DNA of 56,799 bases from an uncultured Mollicutes bacterium (GTDB taxonomy: Bacteria; Bacillota_I; Bacilli_A; ML615J-28; CAG-313). The notes under the pieces are model-generated. The model was not told where the DNA came from, searched no databases, and saw only the letters and a list, made by a program, of their open reading frames with translations. The position numbers were made by a program, and so were the translations under genes. Below are positions 1 through 9,379 of the stretch, piece by piece; position 1 is the first letter of the stretch, and every line of letters starts with the position of its first letter. The DNA is taken from contig UQBM01000013.1 of the NCBI GenBank assembly GCA_900539265.1, positions 1 through 56,799 on the forward strand. Reading direction: 5' to 3'.

Positions 1-370
1 AATCCCATTGGTATGCTACAATTACATTCTCTTTTTTTGAGGCAACAGTCAAAATTCTACATTGAGATAATGAAGCAGACTTAAGCCCCAATCCAAATCT
101 TCCTAAATCATTTGTGTCATAATATTCTTTGTTACTACCGTATTTCATAGCATTAAAAAGTTCAGAATCATCCATTCCTTCGCCATCATCAAGAATAGTT
201 ATGAAAATTTTTTCATCATTAATTGGTGATGAAATATAAATATTTTTCGCTTTTGCAGATATAGAATTATCGATAATATCAGCTAATGCAGTTCTAAAGT
301 TATATCCTATTGAACGCATAGAATTCATTAAAACATCTGGTGATGGTGTATTCTTAATTTTTACTGCCAT
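1..370 (-). CDS. GHKL-type ATPase, MORC/Hsp90-like (partial, N-terminus only)
   Basis: I translated this by hand from the ATG to the window edge (about 123 residues, no stop). It carries the GHKL ATP-binding signatures in order: an N-box (ALADIIDNSISA, about residue 30), the G1 motif (DDGEGM, about 61) and a G2 motif (GRFGLGLKSAS, about 91). The GLGLKSA form resembles MORC and MutL-like stand-alone ATPases more than sensor kinases, and there is no HisKA region before it. Relatives of this kind sit in restriction-modification and other defence islands (established for MORC-like prokaryotic GHKL ATPases). Here the partner genes would lie beyond the left edge, so the defence role is inference. 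A GAGGT ribosome site lies 7 bases before the ATG. Confidence 0.75.
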   Translation of the reverse strand, partial: MAVKIKNTPSPDVLMNSMRSIGYNFRTALADIIDNSISAKAKNIYISSPINDEKIFITILDDGEGMDDSELFNAMKYGSNKEYYDTNDLGRFGLGLKSASLSQCRILTVASKKENVIVAYQWD

Positions 371-429
371 AATAGTACCTCGTTTTATAGTGTCATATAT
401 TTTTATAAAAAATAAATAGATTCTACATT

Positions 430-458
430 ATTTTACCACTTTATTGTAAAAATTGCAA
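430..458 (-). promoter_or_regulatory. Promoter for the GHKL ATPase gene
   Basis: On the minus strand TTGCAA (453-458) is followed after 17 bases by TAAAAT (430-435), which is preceded by TGG, an extended -10. A second -35-like TTGACA lies at 465-470 but is too far upstream to pair with this -10. Confidence 0.6.
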
Positions 459-546
459 AAATTATGTCAATTATTAATGGTAAAATAAAACTAAAAGTTT
501 TATATGTTATTAAAACTGAAAAAATATATATTTAAAATTAAAGAAA

Positions 547-575
547 GGCGAATTTACTTAATGTGTAAACTCGCC
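547..575 (-). terminator. Rho-independent terminator after the RHS/small-protein pair
   Basis: An 11-bp stem with one G-U wobble (547-557 with 565-575) and a 7-base loop. On the minus strand it is followed by TTTCTTTAATTTT. It closes the unit formed by the 130-residue gene and the RHS gene. Confidence 0.8.
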
Positions 576-600
576 CAGTTTTGCTTGTGAAAGTAATTTG

Positions 601-993
601 CTATTTATTTAAAATTTCATTTATCTTTCTAACATATTTTTTATAATTTAATCCTAAAGCTGAAATCCAAGAATCATTCATATATACTTCGTTGGTTTCT
701 TCATTGATTAAGTAAAATACTACAAATGTATTAACATTATTAAAATAAAGTAAATCAACTTTTTTAAATTTTTCTTTCGTTTTACCAACCACAATTAATG
801 TTTTGTACTCTGTAAAATTTGTATTTTTAGTTTTTTCTTCTAAATACTTTAATACTTCTTCTGTTGAATCTTTTTTAATTAATTCATCCCAAAATACTAA
901 GTATCTCTTTTTATCTAATAAATAACAATTTAATTCAGAATCAACTTTATTAATTAAGGGATAATTTTGAATGAGTTTTTCTTGAATATTCAT
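601..993 (-). CDS. Small protein downstream of RHS gene, candidate immunity protein
   Basis: A 130-residue soluble protein with no signal peptide or membrane segment. I do not recognise the family. It starts 14 bases after the RHS stop codon, and its ribosome site (AGGAGAA) lies directly next to that stop, so the two are almost certainly co-transcribed and probably translationally coupled. In polymorphic toxin loci the gene in this position usually encodes the cognate cytoplasmic immunity protein; that role is inferred from position alone. The body is mixed alpha/beta in appearance, with aromatic-rich strands in the middle (VDLLYFNNVNTFVVFYL) and a Lys/Asn-rich C-terminal helix. It could instead be an unrelated passenger gene. 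Confidence 0.65.
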   Translation of the reverse strand: MNIQEKLIQNYPLINKVDSELNCYLLDKKRYLVFWDELIKKDSTEEVLKYLEEKTKNTNFTEYKTLIVVGKTKEKFKKVDLLYFNNVNTFVVFYLINEETNEVYMNDSWISALGLNYKKYVRKINEILNK

Positions 994-1007
994 ATTTCTA
1001 TTCTCCT

Positions 1008-4000
1008 TTAAAATAATGGATATAATGGAAGAACTGGCATTGGAATGATAGGTTTATATTTACTCCAATCATTTTTTCTTATAAAATTGACAGTTCCAGA
1101 TAAACCTGCACCAATTGCAGTTTGCAATAAGATTTTTTGACCATAAGATTTAGTAAATACACTTAAGAATTTTTGTGGTTGGAACCATCCAGGATTAGTC
1201 GGAATCATCTTACCACCCAAATAGTTACCAGCTAATGTAGTTACAAAATTTAATCCTAAATCAATAAATGTTTGACCAACATCAACTTCTTCACCTCTAA
1301 TAACTGTTTCAAGTGTATCAACACCTGTTTGAGCAATAGCACTGGCTCCCGCGGCAATAAATAACGATGCTCCTCCTGTTGGCATAGCTAAACATAGTGC
1401 CAAAGCATTAACTCCAGCTCCAACGGCGGCTCCAGCAACTCCTCTCCATAATTCGCTACCAGTTTTACCAGCCATAGCATTTGATACTAATTGAGCCGTT
1501 CCTCCTATTAACATAGAAGCCGCAGTAATTGCAACTAAAGCCCAAATTCCAAAGTGCCCTGTAGGATCGTACTTGTTGATTGGATCATTTCCGCAGTACG
1601 CATATAAGTTTAATCCATTGATACTTTGAGGATCTAGATATTCGATTGAATCTGGTGAAATCCATCTACATAATTCAGGTGAATAGTAACGTGAGGATAC
1701 CCAATAAAGCTGAGTTTCTATATCATAATAATACCCTCTATATCTATAGGGATTAATTTTCCCAATTGTATCCCTTTTGCTTCCTTTTGTTGATACAATA
1801 TTTCCATATGCATCATATATATAACTTACTACTTCTTTACCTGTTTCATCTATAATTTTTGTGATATCTTTTTGAAGATTTTTTACATAATAATATATTT
1901 CTGTAATACTATCTGTTGTTATTTGAAATCCTACTAAATCTTGCTCATCATAAATATATTCAATCATTTGATTGTCCTGTTTTTCACCAATCAATAACTC
2001 TCCTACATATATATATTCTACTGAATCGTAAGTATTTGTTTCTTCATTATATATTTCCTTTTTTGTTCTTTTTCCATTGCTATCATAAGTAAATCGAAGT
2101 TTTATTTGATTGTTTTCTTTTAATGAGATGAGTTTTCCGTTTTCAAATTCTACATCATAATTATAATATTCAAGAGGATTACCATTACTATCATATGTTA
2201 TTGTAAAAGTTACGCCATCGATACTATAACCTGTTAATCTTGTTTTATTATTTATATCACTATAATGATACGTAATATGAGTTGGTAAAGTTTGATATTC
2301 ATTCTGCTTTATAGTTCTATTCATACTAATTATATTACCAATCTCATCATATGTATAATTACATTCTAAAATAGTTATATAACCAGTTTCGTCATCTTGT
2401 TTTTCTACTTTTTCTTTTGTTAACTGATTATACAAATCGTATTCATATAAATATCGCCTATTACTAACTACTTCATTTGTTGTAGTATTTACACCTATTT
2501 CAAGATAGTTAATAATATTCCCTAGTTCATCATAAGTATACTGATAGGTATATTTTTGTTCCCCTACCGTAACTTCAGCTTTTTCAATTCGGCAAGAAGC
2601 AAGATGATTGGTATTATTTTCCTCAATACTCGATTGTTGCATTGAAGAATTTTCATAATAGGTATACTGATAAGTTAAAATATTAACATTATCTTTTTTA
2701 ACTAATTTCGTAAAATATCTACCTAGAGGATCATTTTCATTTTCTAAAATTGTTTCAATATCTTGGTGTTTTACTTTATTTTTATTGCCATCTTCATCGT
2801 AATTCAATTCTACTACGCCAATAAAATCTTCTAATAGATATTCTATTTTAGAAAGATTTGCTTTCTCATCATAAAAATATTGAATTTCATTGTGATTACT
2901 ATCTGATATTTTGGTAAGTTTACCTTCCATATCATAGTTATTATAATAGATAATATTATCTTTCATATTATAGTAGATTGATACCAAACCTAATTCATTA
3001 TATATATATTTTGAAATTAGTTCTTCTTCCTCATTAGGACTATTCTTTTCAAAAACTTTACTAGTATTTAATTGATCATCATACTCATATCTTATATATG
3101 TACCATTAGGATAAATAATTTTACTATAAAGACCCGTATATAAATCATTATATATATAGTATTCATAACTAATTATATTTTGATATCCTATATCATTATT
3201 TGAAGTGCTTGTTATTGAGACTATATCATTATATCCATTATAAGTAAATTGATATTTGATATAATTGGTAAGGTTGCCTACCTCAACTGTTTGAACTCTT
3301 CCTTTTGTATCATAAGTATAAGTAATTTTTCTACTATTAGTTAGAATTTGGGTTAATCTTTCATACTCATCATATATATAATTAGTTGAAATGTTTTTGG
3401 CATCAATCACTTTTTCTAATAAACCACTTACATAATCATACTCATACTTTGTAGTATTTCCAAATTCATCCGTAACTGATGATATATATTGATACCCATC
3501 TGAATACTTTGTGCTTGTAACAAAATATTTTTTTGATATATCACCAATAATACTTTCAGCCTCTGGTCCTGCTTGATAACTATACGAGGTAGTTGCTACA
3601 TTATGAATGATTCCCTCTATATTTATTTCTTGCTTATCATAACTTGAAAAGTTTGCTTCACTAACATTCACATCAATATTATCATATTCTATTTTGCTTA
3701 TATCCCTACCATTTGTTCTTGTTATATGAATGGTTTGATGATTACTTGTAACCTTCGTCGTTTTACCATATTCATTATATTCATATGTATTTTTGTAAAC
3801 ATCTTCAAGTAATACTAAGTTATCAACATAAATACTTGTATTTCCTTCATTAATTATTTCCACTGTAATTTGATGGGCCTCATCCATTGTATCTAATGTC
3901 ACATTTTCAACTAAATATTGATAGTTATCAATTGTATCATTAAATGAAATTGTGTAATAATCGCTAAAAGTATCTGTTAATAAATTGTAAAAACGAATTC

Positions 4001-7000
4001 GCATTTTCACTTTATTTTTATTTGCTTGAATATAACCACCAAAAGAAAGAGTCGTACCATTTTTAATATGAACATCTATTGTTTGAGTAAGTGTTGAATT
4101 GCCATTTAACAACATTTCATAATTTCCATATATTTTAGATGGCTCTCTTTCAACAACTTCACCGCCTGTCCAAAAATAATGATTTGTATTTTGATAACTG
4201 TTTTCAAAAGATGCATCACTTAATAAATTATTACGGCAGTCATTTATGCCAGAAACAAATGAAATATTATCAAAATAAGCTGTGGTACCATAGGATGTAG
4301 TAAGTTTAATTGTAACATCATACGTCGCTATATCATAACCACCAATAGTAAAACTCTTTATATATTGACCATAGTTATCACTTGGAAGAACATATTCCTC
4401 CGCAGTTGTTATAATACTACCAGAACTATCCACTGCTTCGATTTCAATATATGCACCTCCACCAGCATAACCATTATTTTCTTTTACTTTTGCAAAATAA
4501 GATAATTGATAAGTTTTACCCCCATTTAACTTTATGGTTTGTGCTACTGAAGGTTTTTTATTTTGATTATCATTTTTAATTCTTAAGGCATATTTCCCAT
4601 ATAAATTATTTGTACTATCTAAAGATACATTTTTAACTAAATTAGACGTACCATTTATAATTTGCCAATTTGGTATTTCATATGCACTTTGAAATTTTTC
4701 AAAACTATGATTATTGATAATATTATAGACATTGTAAATAGCATCACTTGTTTTTAATACTTTATTGTTTAAATAAGTATTACTATTATTCGATTCATAT
4801 TGATAAAATTGTGCATATCCATCACTATCATATACATTAATTGTATGCCCATATGAATCAAATATATAGTTTGTTTGATAATTGTTGCTATCTTTAAAAG
4901 TGGTCATTCCTTTTTGATAAGTAATATGCATCATTGGCAAATGACTGAGGGATTGATTATTGTCATATCTTTTTACTTCATATTTTTCTACCTTTTTATT
5001 AGTCTGATTATAACTAATAAAGACTCCCTCTTTATTAGTTGAATTCATTTGATTTTGATAATCATATAAAGCATTCAATCTACCATTTACATCATAGTTA
5101 TATTTAGAATATGCTTTTATATTATTTGTATCTTTCACATGTTCTAAAATAGAAATTAAGTTTTGATTGTTATCATACTCATAAGTTATCGTTAGAGCAG
5201 TTTCATATATTGCATTACCATCCTCTAAAATGCTGTTCCCATTTTCATCAACCTTTTTCCTATTAATGGTTACTTCTTTTAAAAGATCATTTTCATAGGA
5301 AAAAAGAGCACAATTTCCAATGCTATCACTGACTTCATTAATAACTCTTAAACCACTTGGTAACTCGTTATATGATATAAATATGCAATTTGACATTTTT
5401 TCATCACAAATAAATACCAATTCACCATATACATTATATTTATAAATATATTCGTCTTCTACAATTCTTCGGTAGTAATCCGTATAACTTGCCCCTATTT
5501 CAATTTTAGCATCATCACCTTCTTCATTTAAATAATATGCACTTCCTGGTATAGTTTCATTTAAGATTCCCTTTTTTTTATAGTAAGCTTTATGCCCTGT
5601 TCCATCTATGTATGTATAATAATTGCTACTATTTACTCCAACTACTCCATTTAAATTTTGCATAATTTGAGCATAATTTATTCGCCATCCTTTACCATAT
5701 CCTATATTCGTATTAGCTTCATTGCTATTATAATAGTGACTAATATTAAAAGATAGTCTTTGGGAACTATTGGTGTAATCTTTTTTTTCAATAACTAAAT
5801 TACCAGAAAAATCATTTACATACATAACACCAGCACTACCTACATCCACACTATGATATGTCCAATAATCCTTTAATCCACTAGTTTCATAATAATTGAT
5901 TACCAACATTGGTTTAGACGTTGATGATGGACCATAAAATCCTACTTCTATATCATTTCCCGTAAAAAGCTGAGGAGAAAATTCTAAAATTATTTCACCA
6001 TCTTCAATATTGCGATGGATAGCATCAATGATATCAAATTCATAAAAAGTATCTATAATCTTTTTTTGTTTTGATAAATGCATCTTATTGTAATTTGTTG
6101 TTCCATTAATTTTTTCAAAATCAATATGACTTGTTATTTCATTTAGTAAAACGGTTTGTGAAACCACATTATCATTGGTTGCATACATTTTTAATTTTGC
6201 ATCAAGATAAGTGACATTTTTAGGTAAATCACTAATATCAAGACGCATAATATTTACTCTAGATATATCTTCATTGGTTGCACTATTGATATATTTACTT
6301 ATTAAAATATTATTTTGAATAGTTGAAGTAATATTTCCTTTATTAAAACCTTTCATTGTTACTTTATCATTTATAATATTATTATTATAATTAATAGTCG
6401 GATCTATTATAACAGGATATGAGGCTTCTTTTAACCATTCCTGATTGGGTTTTACTTCAACTTTATATTCACCTTGTTTGATTTCATCTATACGAATTGT
6501 TAAATCAAAACTACGCTTTCCTTTTTGATCTATCATATAATATGGGTCAATTTGGTAAATCACTTCATTGTTTTCGTTTAGGAAATAAAAATAATTATTT
6601 TCATAAACTAATTTTAAATTGGTAATTTTTATATTATATGAAAAAGTAAAATTTTCAATATATTTTTTCATAATAATATTTTCTTTAACCCCTATTGTAT
6701 TTGTAAGATATTCTAAATCAACGCCTTCTAAGATATCATTATACCTTATATGCCCTTCTAATCTAGTTAAATCAGTTTCGTCATTATTTTCTTGTTTGAT
6801 ATGATTAGCAGTTGCTTTATTTATATGTTGATAGGTTATTTCTATTTTTGTATTTTGATAACTGAATTTAATCTTTTTATTTTCATGAATTTTTTTTGGC
6901 AATTTCACATTATATAGTAACGCAGTACTACTCCATTCATCACCATTATTTTGAAAGGTTGAATCAATTTCTTCAAACCCTTTATCCTCCATATATTCAT

Positions 7001-7277
7001 GTATTGGTCTATCATAATAATAGACCTCAAGACTTCCATCACTTTTTTTAAAAGTTTTTTTATACGTTGTTCTTGCTTCTTTTACCTCCTCAAGAATAGA
7101 AATACTTTCTTGATTGTTATGATTCAATATTATTTCTTTTGCTTGATCGTTGCCTAGTTTTGCCGCAAGAACTTTAAAAGGAAATTTGCTGAAAAGATTA
7201 GCAAAAAATCCTAGTATAAGTAATAAAATACATATTTTACTGATTATTTTTTCCATTTTTATTATTATATTTTTCAC
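1008..7277 (-). CDS. Giant secreted RHS/YD-repeat protein, WapA-like polymorphic toxin candidate
   Basis: 2,089 residues. Residues 1-40 form a signal peptide (hydrophobic core CILLLILGFFANLF, likely cleavage after VLAA). About 41-290 is a beta-rich N-terminal domain and about 299-462 a DNRLRE-type domain, as in wall-associated WapA proteins. YD repeats follow. About 857-1160 holds two jelly-roll modules resembling carbohydrate-binding domains (each starting NxxFE-like and ending with a YxDN motif). YD repeats resume to about 1830, then comes the RHS core (YYYDIETQLYWVSSRYYSPE, then NLYAYCGNDPINKYDPTGH). The last ~184 residues after DPTGH are the variable tip. RHS shells encapsulate a C-terminal toxin (established). 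This tip is Gly/Ala-rich and hydrophobic with no nuclease motif I can see. The start is GTG with AAAGGA very close upstream; the ATG seven codons in would also leave a good signal peptide. Confidence 0.88.
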   Translation of the reverse strand: MKNIIIKMEKIISKICILLLILGFFANLFSKFPFKVLAAKLGNDQAKEIILNHNNQESISILEEVKEARTTYKKTFKKSDGSLEVYYYDRPIHEYMEDKGFEEIDSTFQNNGDEWSSTALLYNVKLPKKIHENKKIKFSYQNTKIEITYQHINKATANHIKQENNDETDLTRLEGHIRYNDILEGVDLEYLTNTIGVKENIIMKKYIENFTFSYNIKITNLKLVYENNYFYFLNENNEVIYQIDPYYMIDQKGKRSFDLTIRIDEIKQGEYKVEVKPNQEWLKEASYPVIIDPTINYNNNIINDKVTMKGFNKGNITSTIQNNILISKYINSATNEDISRVNIMRLDISDLPKNVTYLDAKLKMYATNDNVVSQTVLLNEITSHIDFEKINGTTNYNKMHLSKQKKIIDTFYEFDIIDAIHRNIEDGEIILEFSPQLFTGNDIEVGFYGPSSTSKPMLVINYYETSGLKDYWTYHSVDVGSAGVMYVNDFSGNLVIEKKDYTNSSQRLSFNISHYYNSNEANTNIGYGKGWRINYAQIMQNLNGVVGVNSSNYYTYIDGTGHKAYYKKKGILNETIPGSAYYLNEEGDDAKIEIGASYTDYYRRIVEDEYIYKYNVYGELVFICDEKMSNCIFISYNELPSGLRVINEVSDSIGNCALFSYENDLLKEVTINRKKVDENGNSILEDGNAIYETALTITYEYDNNQNLISILEHVKDTNNIKAYSKYNYDVNGRLNALYDYQNQMNSTNKEGVFISYNQTNKKVEKYEVKRYDNNQSLSHLPMMHITYQKGMTTFKDSNNYQTNYIFDSYGHTINVYDSDGYAQFYQYESNNSNTYLNNKVLKTSDAIYNVYNIINNHSFEKFQSAYEIPNWQIINGTSNLVKNVSLDSTNNLYGKYALRIKNDNQNKKPSVAQTIKLNGGKTYQLSYFAKVKENNGYAGGGAYIEIEAVDSSGSIITTAEEYVLPSDNYGQYIKSFTIGGYDIATYDVTIKLTTSYGTTAYFDNISFVSGINDCRNNLLSDASFENSYQNTNHYFWTGGEVVEREPSKIYGNYEMLLNGNSTLTQTIDVHIKNGTTLSFGGYIQANKNKVKMRIRFYNLLTDTFSDYYTISFNDTIDNYQYLVENVTLDTMDEAHQITVEIINEGNTSIYVDNLVLLEDVYKNTYEYNEYGKTTKVTSNHQTIHITRTNGRDISKIEYDNIDVNVSEANFSSYDKQEINIEGIIHNVATTSYSYQAGPEAESIIGDISKKYFVTSTKYSDGYQYISSVTDEFGNTTKYEYDYVSGLLEKVIDAKNISTNYIYDEYERLTQILTNSRKITYTYDTKGRVQTVEVGNLTNYIKYQFTYNGYNDIVSITSTSNNDIGYQNIISYEYYIYNDLYTGLYSKIIYPNGTYIRYEYDDQLNTSKVFEKNSPNEEEELISKYIYNELGLVSIYYNMKDNIIYYNNYDMEGKLTKISDSNHNEIQYFYDEKANLSKIEYLLEDFIGVVELNYDEDGNKNKVKHQDIETILENENDPLGRYFTKLVKKDNVNILTYQYTYYENSSMQQSSIEENNTNHLASCRIEKAEVTVGEQKYTYQYTYDELGNIINYLEIGVNTTTNEVVSNRRYLYEYDLYNQLTKEKVEKQDDETGYITILECNYTYDEIGNIISMNRTIKQNEYQTLPTHITYHYSDINNKTRLTGYSIDGVTFTITYDSNGNPLEYYNYDVEFENGKLISLKENNQIKLRFTYDSNGKRTKKEIYNEETNTYDSVEYIYVGELLIGEKQDNQMIEYIYDEQDLVGFQITTDSITEIYYYVKNLQKDITKIIDETGKEVVSYIYDAYGNIVSTKGSKRDTIGKINPYRYRGYYYDIETQLYWVSSRYYSPELCRWISPDSIEYLDPQSINGLNLYAYCGNDPINKYDPTGHFGIWALVAITAASMLIGGTAQLVSNAMAGKTGSELWRGVAGAAVGAGVNALALCLAMPTGGASLFIAAGASAIAQTGVDTLETVIRGEEVDVGQTFIDLGLNFVTTLAGNYLGGKMIPTNPGWFQPQKFLSVFTKSYGQKILLQTAIGAGLSGTVNFIRKNDWSKYKPIIPMPVLPLYPLF

Positions 7278-7338
7278 CTTTCCTTTTTTAATTTAACCAT
7301 GTTTATCGTATTCTTTACTTATTTTACATATAATCACT

Positions 7339-7345
7339 CCCCCCC
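7339..7345 (-). repeat. G7 homopolymer in the RHS gene leader
   Basis: Seven consecutive G on the minus strand, about 60 bases before the RHS start, in very AT-rich surroundings. A tract like this can slip during replication; whether it does here is unknown. Confidence 0.6.
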
Positions 7346-7369
7346 TTTTTATATATTAAAAAAGAAAAC

Positions 7370-7395
7370 TTCAAACTAATTTTTCATAGTTTGAA
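7370..7395 (-). terminator. Terminator-like hairpin in the RHS leader
   Basis: A 9-bp perfect stem (7370-7378 with 7387-7395) and 8-base loop, followed on the minus strand by GTTTTCTTTTTT. It lies between the suf terminator and the RHS gene. It may be an attenuator in the RHS leader, or a back-up terminator for suf. Confidence 0.5.
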
Positions 7396-7409
7396 AGAAG
7401 GCTTAAAAA

Positions 7410-7436
7410 ATTATAATAGTATAATCTTACCCCCAA
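7410..7436 (-). promoter_or_regulatory. Possible RHS promoter (weak)
   Basis: A consensus -10 TATAAT (7410-7415) on the minus strand. The only -35 candidate is TTGGGG (7431-7436) at a short 15-base spacing. A transcript from here would pass through the terminator-like hairpin downstream. Confidence 0.3.
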
Positions 7437-7499
7437 TTTTTTCTTTATTTTATCATCTATTATTTTTTTTGACAAGTATTTAATTAATAATTTAAAAAA

Positions 7500-7519
7500 G
7501 AAGTAAGAAAACTTACTTC
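7500..7519. terminator. Terminator of the suf operon
   Basis: An 8-bp perfect stem (7500-7507 with 7512-7519), AAAA loop, flanked by T runs on both strands. It lies 10 bases after the sufB stop and could act in both directions. Confidence 0.85.
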
Positions 7520-7529
7520 TTTTTGTATC

Positions 7530-8939
7530 TTAACCTATGGAATTTTTCATTTCTAGTTTAATGAGTTGATTGAGTTCTACCGCATATTCCATTGGAAGTT
7601 CTTTAGCAAATGGTTCAATAAATCCCATCACAATCATTTCCGTTGCTTGTTCTTCGGTCAAACCTCTACTCATTAAATAAAATAGTTGTTCTTCACTGAC
7701 TTTAGAAACGGTTGCCTCATGTTCAATATAAGATGTATCATTTTCAACAATATTAATAGGTATTGTATCACTAGTAGATGCTTTATCTAAAATAATAGTA
7801 TCACATTCAACATGACTTTTCGCATTTTTCGCATCTTTTGTATGACGAACAAGACCACGATAATTGACTTTACCACCACCACGGCAAATGGATTTAGAAA
7901 TAATTTGACTTGTAGTATTTGGTGCAAGATGAATCATTTTAGCTCCTGTATCTTGTATTTGTCCAGTTCCTGCAAATGCAATCGAAATTGTTGTTCCTTT
8001 TGCGCCTTCTCCATTTAAAACACAGGCTGGATATTTCATATTAATATTTGCACCAATATTACCATCAATCCATTCCATATGTCCACCTGCTTCAACTAAT
8101 GTTCTTTTGGTAACTAAATTCACAATATTATTCGACCAATTTTGAACAGTTGAATATCTACAATACGCATTTCTACCAACATAGATTTCAACTACTGCTG
8201 CATGTAAAGAGTCTTTTGAATATTGTGGAGCAGTACAACCTTCAACATAATGGACACTTGCTTCATCATCAACAATAATTAAAGTTCGTTCAAATTGACC
8301 CATTTGTTCTGTATTAATACGAAAATAGGATTGAAGTGGTTTATCTAATTTTACTCCTTTTGGTACATAAATAAAAGAACCTCCACTCCAAACAGCTGTA
8401 TTTAAAGATGCAAACATATTATCGGTTGCGGGAACAACTTTAGCAAAATACTTTTTGACAATTTCGGGGTATTCTCTAACCGCCGTATCTGTATCACAAA
8501 ACAAAACTCCTTGTTTTTCTAATTCCTTAATAGTGTTATGATAGACAACCTCTGATTCAAATTGGGTAGATACCCCAGCTAAATATTTTTGTTCTGCCTC
8601 TCTGATACCTAATTTATCAAAAGTCTCTTTAATCGCCTCTGGTACATCATCCCAACTACTTTCAGTTTTTTCGCTTGATTTTATATAATAGATATATTCA
8701 TCAAAATGAACACTTGATAAATCTGGACCAAAGGTTGGCCATTTCATTTTTTTAAATTCATTATAGGCTTTAAGACGAATTTCAAGCATCCAATCAGGTT
8801 CATTTTTCATTTTTGAAATTAATTGAACAACCTCTTCGTTAATACCACGTCCTGTGTCAAAAACATTTTCAACTTCTGTTTTAAAACCATATTTATAATC
8901 CCCAATAATTTTTTCCAACTCTTTATTTTGATTACTCAT
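7530..8939 (-). CDS. sufB: SufB, Fe-S cluster scaffold subunit
   Basis: SufB is the scaffold of the SufBCD complex on which Fe-S clusters are assembled in the cytoplasm. The protein is 469 residues from the chosen ATG, normal for the family, and shows typical SufB segments (FIYVPKGVKLDKPLQSYFRI, YVEGCTAPQYSKDSLH) and the C-terminal HEATVSKVSEEQLFYLMSRG shared with SufD. I chose the ATG at 8939 because GGAG lies 9 bases before it; a longer frame from 8957 would place its ribosome site against the start. It overlaps the end of sufU by 8 bases, so the two are translationally coupled. It is the last gene of the order sufC-D-S-U-B. Confidence 0.97.
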   Translation of the reverse strand: MSNQNKELEKIIGDYKYGFKTEVENVFDTGRGINEEVVQLISKMKNEPDWMLEIRLKAYNEFKKMKWPTFGPDLSSVHFDEYIYYIKSSEKTESSWDDVPEAIKETFDKLGIREAEQKYLAGVSTQFESEVVYHNTIKELEKQGVLFCDTDTAVREYPEIVKKYFAKVVPATDNMFASLNTAVWSGGSFIYVPKGVKLDKPLQSYFRINTEQMGQFERTLIIVDDEASVHYVEGCTAPQYSKDSLHAAVVEIYVGRNAYCRYSTVQNWSNNIVNLVTKRTLVEAGGHMEWIDGNIGANINMKYPACVLNGEGAKGTTISIAFAGTGQIQDTGAKMIHLAPNTTSQIISKSICRGGGKVNYRGLVRHTKDAKNAKSHVECDTIILDKASTSDTIPINIVENDTSYIEHEATVSKVSEEQLFYLMSRGLTEEQATEMIVMGFIEPFAKELPMEYAVELNQLIKLEMKNSIG

Positions 8940-9378
8940 CTTCTTGTTCTCCTTCATCTCCTAAAAGTAGGGCACCAGCTGCTCTCCAAGCAAGAGTAGC
9001 ACATTTGGCACGAGGTGGAAAATTATGAATATTAACATAAACAATGGCATCTTCTAATCTTTCTTCATCAGCTGGGATATTACCTTTGATTAATTCATAA
9101 AAATCATCAATAATTTCACTTGCTTCCTTAACCGTTTTCCCTATTAAAACTTCACTCATAACTGATGCTGATGAACAACATATAACACATCCTGTGCCAT
9201 CATGTCTTACATCTACAACTTTACCCTCTTTAATATTTACTTGTACTGTTACGTCATCACCACAAGAAGGGTTTTTTAGGTGAAGTGTTTTATACCCTTC
9301 AATTAATCCCTTATTGCGAGGATATTTACGGTGTTCGTTAATAACCTGATTATACAATTCGGATATATTATTTGCCAT
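8932..9378 (-). CDS. sufU: SufU, zinc-dependent sulfur acceptor
   Basis: SufU accepts persulfide sulfur from SufS and hands it to the SufBCD scaffold. It is 148 residues from ATG 9378, where AGGAG stands 8 bases upstream; a longer frame would run into sufS. The three zinc/sulfur cysteines of the family are visible: Cys39 (NPSCGDD), Cys64 (GTGCVICC) and the cysteine in FPPRAKCATLAW near residue 126, as well as Asp41. A SufU in place of SufA/SufE is typical of Bacillota. The gene begins one base after the sufS stop. Confidence 0.96.
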   Translation of the reverse strand: MANNISELYNQVINEHRKYPRNKGLIEGYKTLHLKNPSCGDDVTVQVNIKEGKVVDVRHDGTGCVICCSSASVMSEVLIGKTVKEASEIIDDFYELIKGNIPADEERLEDAIVYVNIHNFPPRAKCATLAWRAAGALLLGDEGEQEDE

Positions 9379-9379
9379 T

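Noticed and set aside
1800..5800. Repeated short motifs that could suggest a repeat array or CRISPR
   Set aside because: They are diverged YD repeats at protein level; there are no identical repeats with regular spacers.
7469..7497. Plus-strand TTGACA with a TTAAAA 17 bases later
   Set aside because: No plus-strand gene or structured RNA follows it; the suf terminator lies directly downstream. Likely chance in AT-rich sequence.
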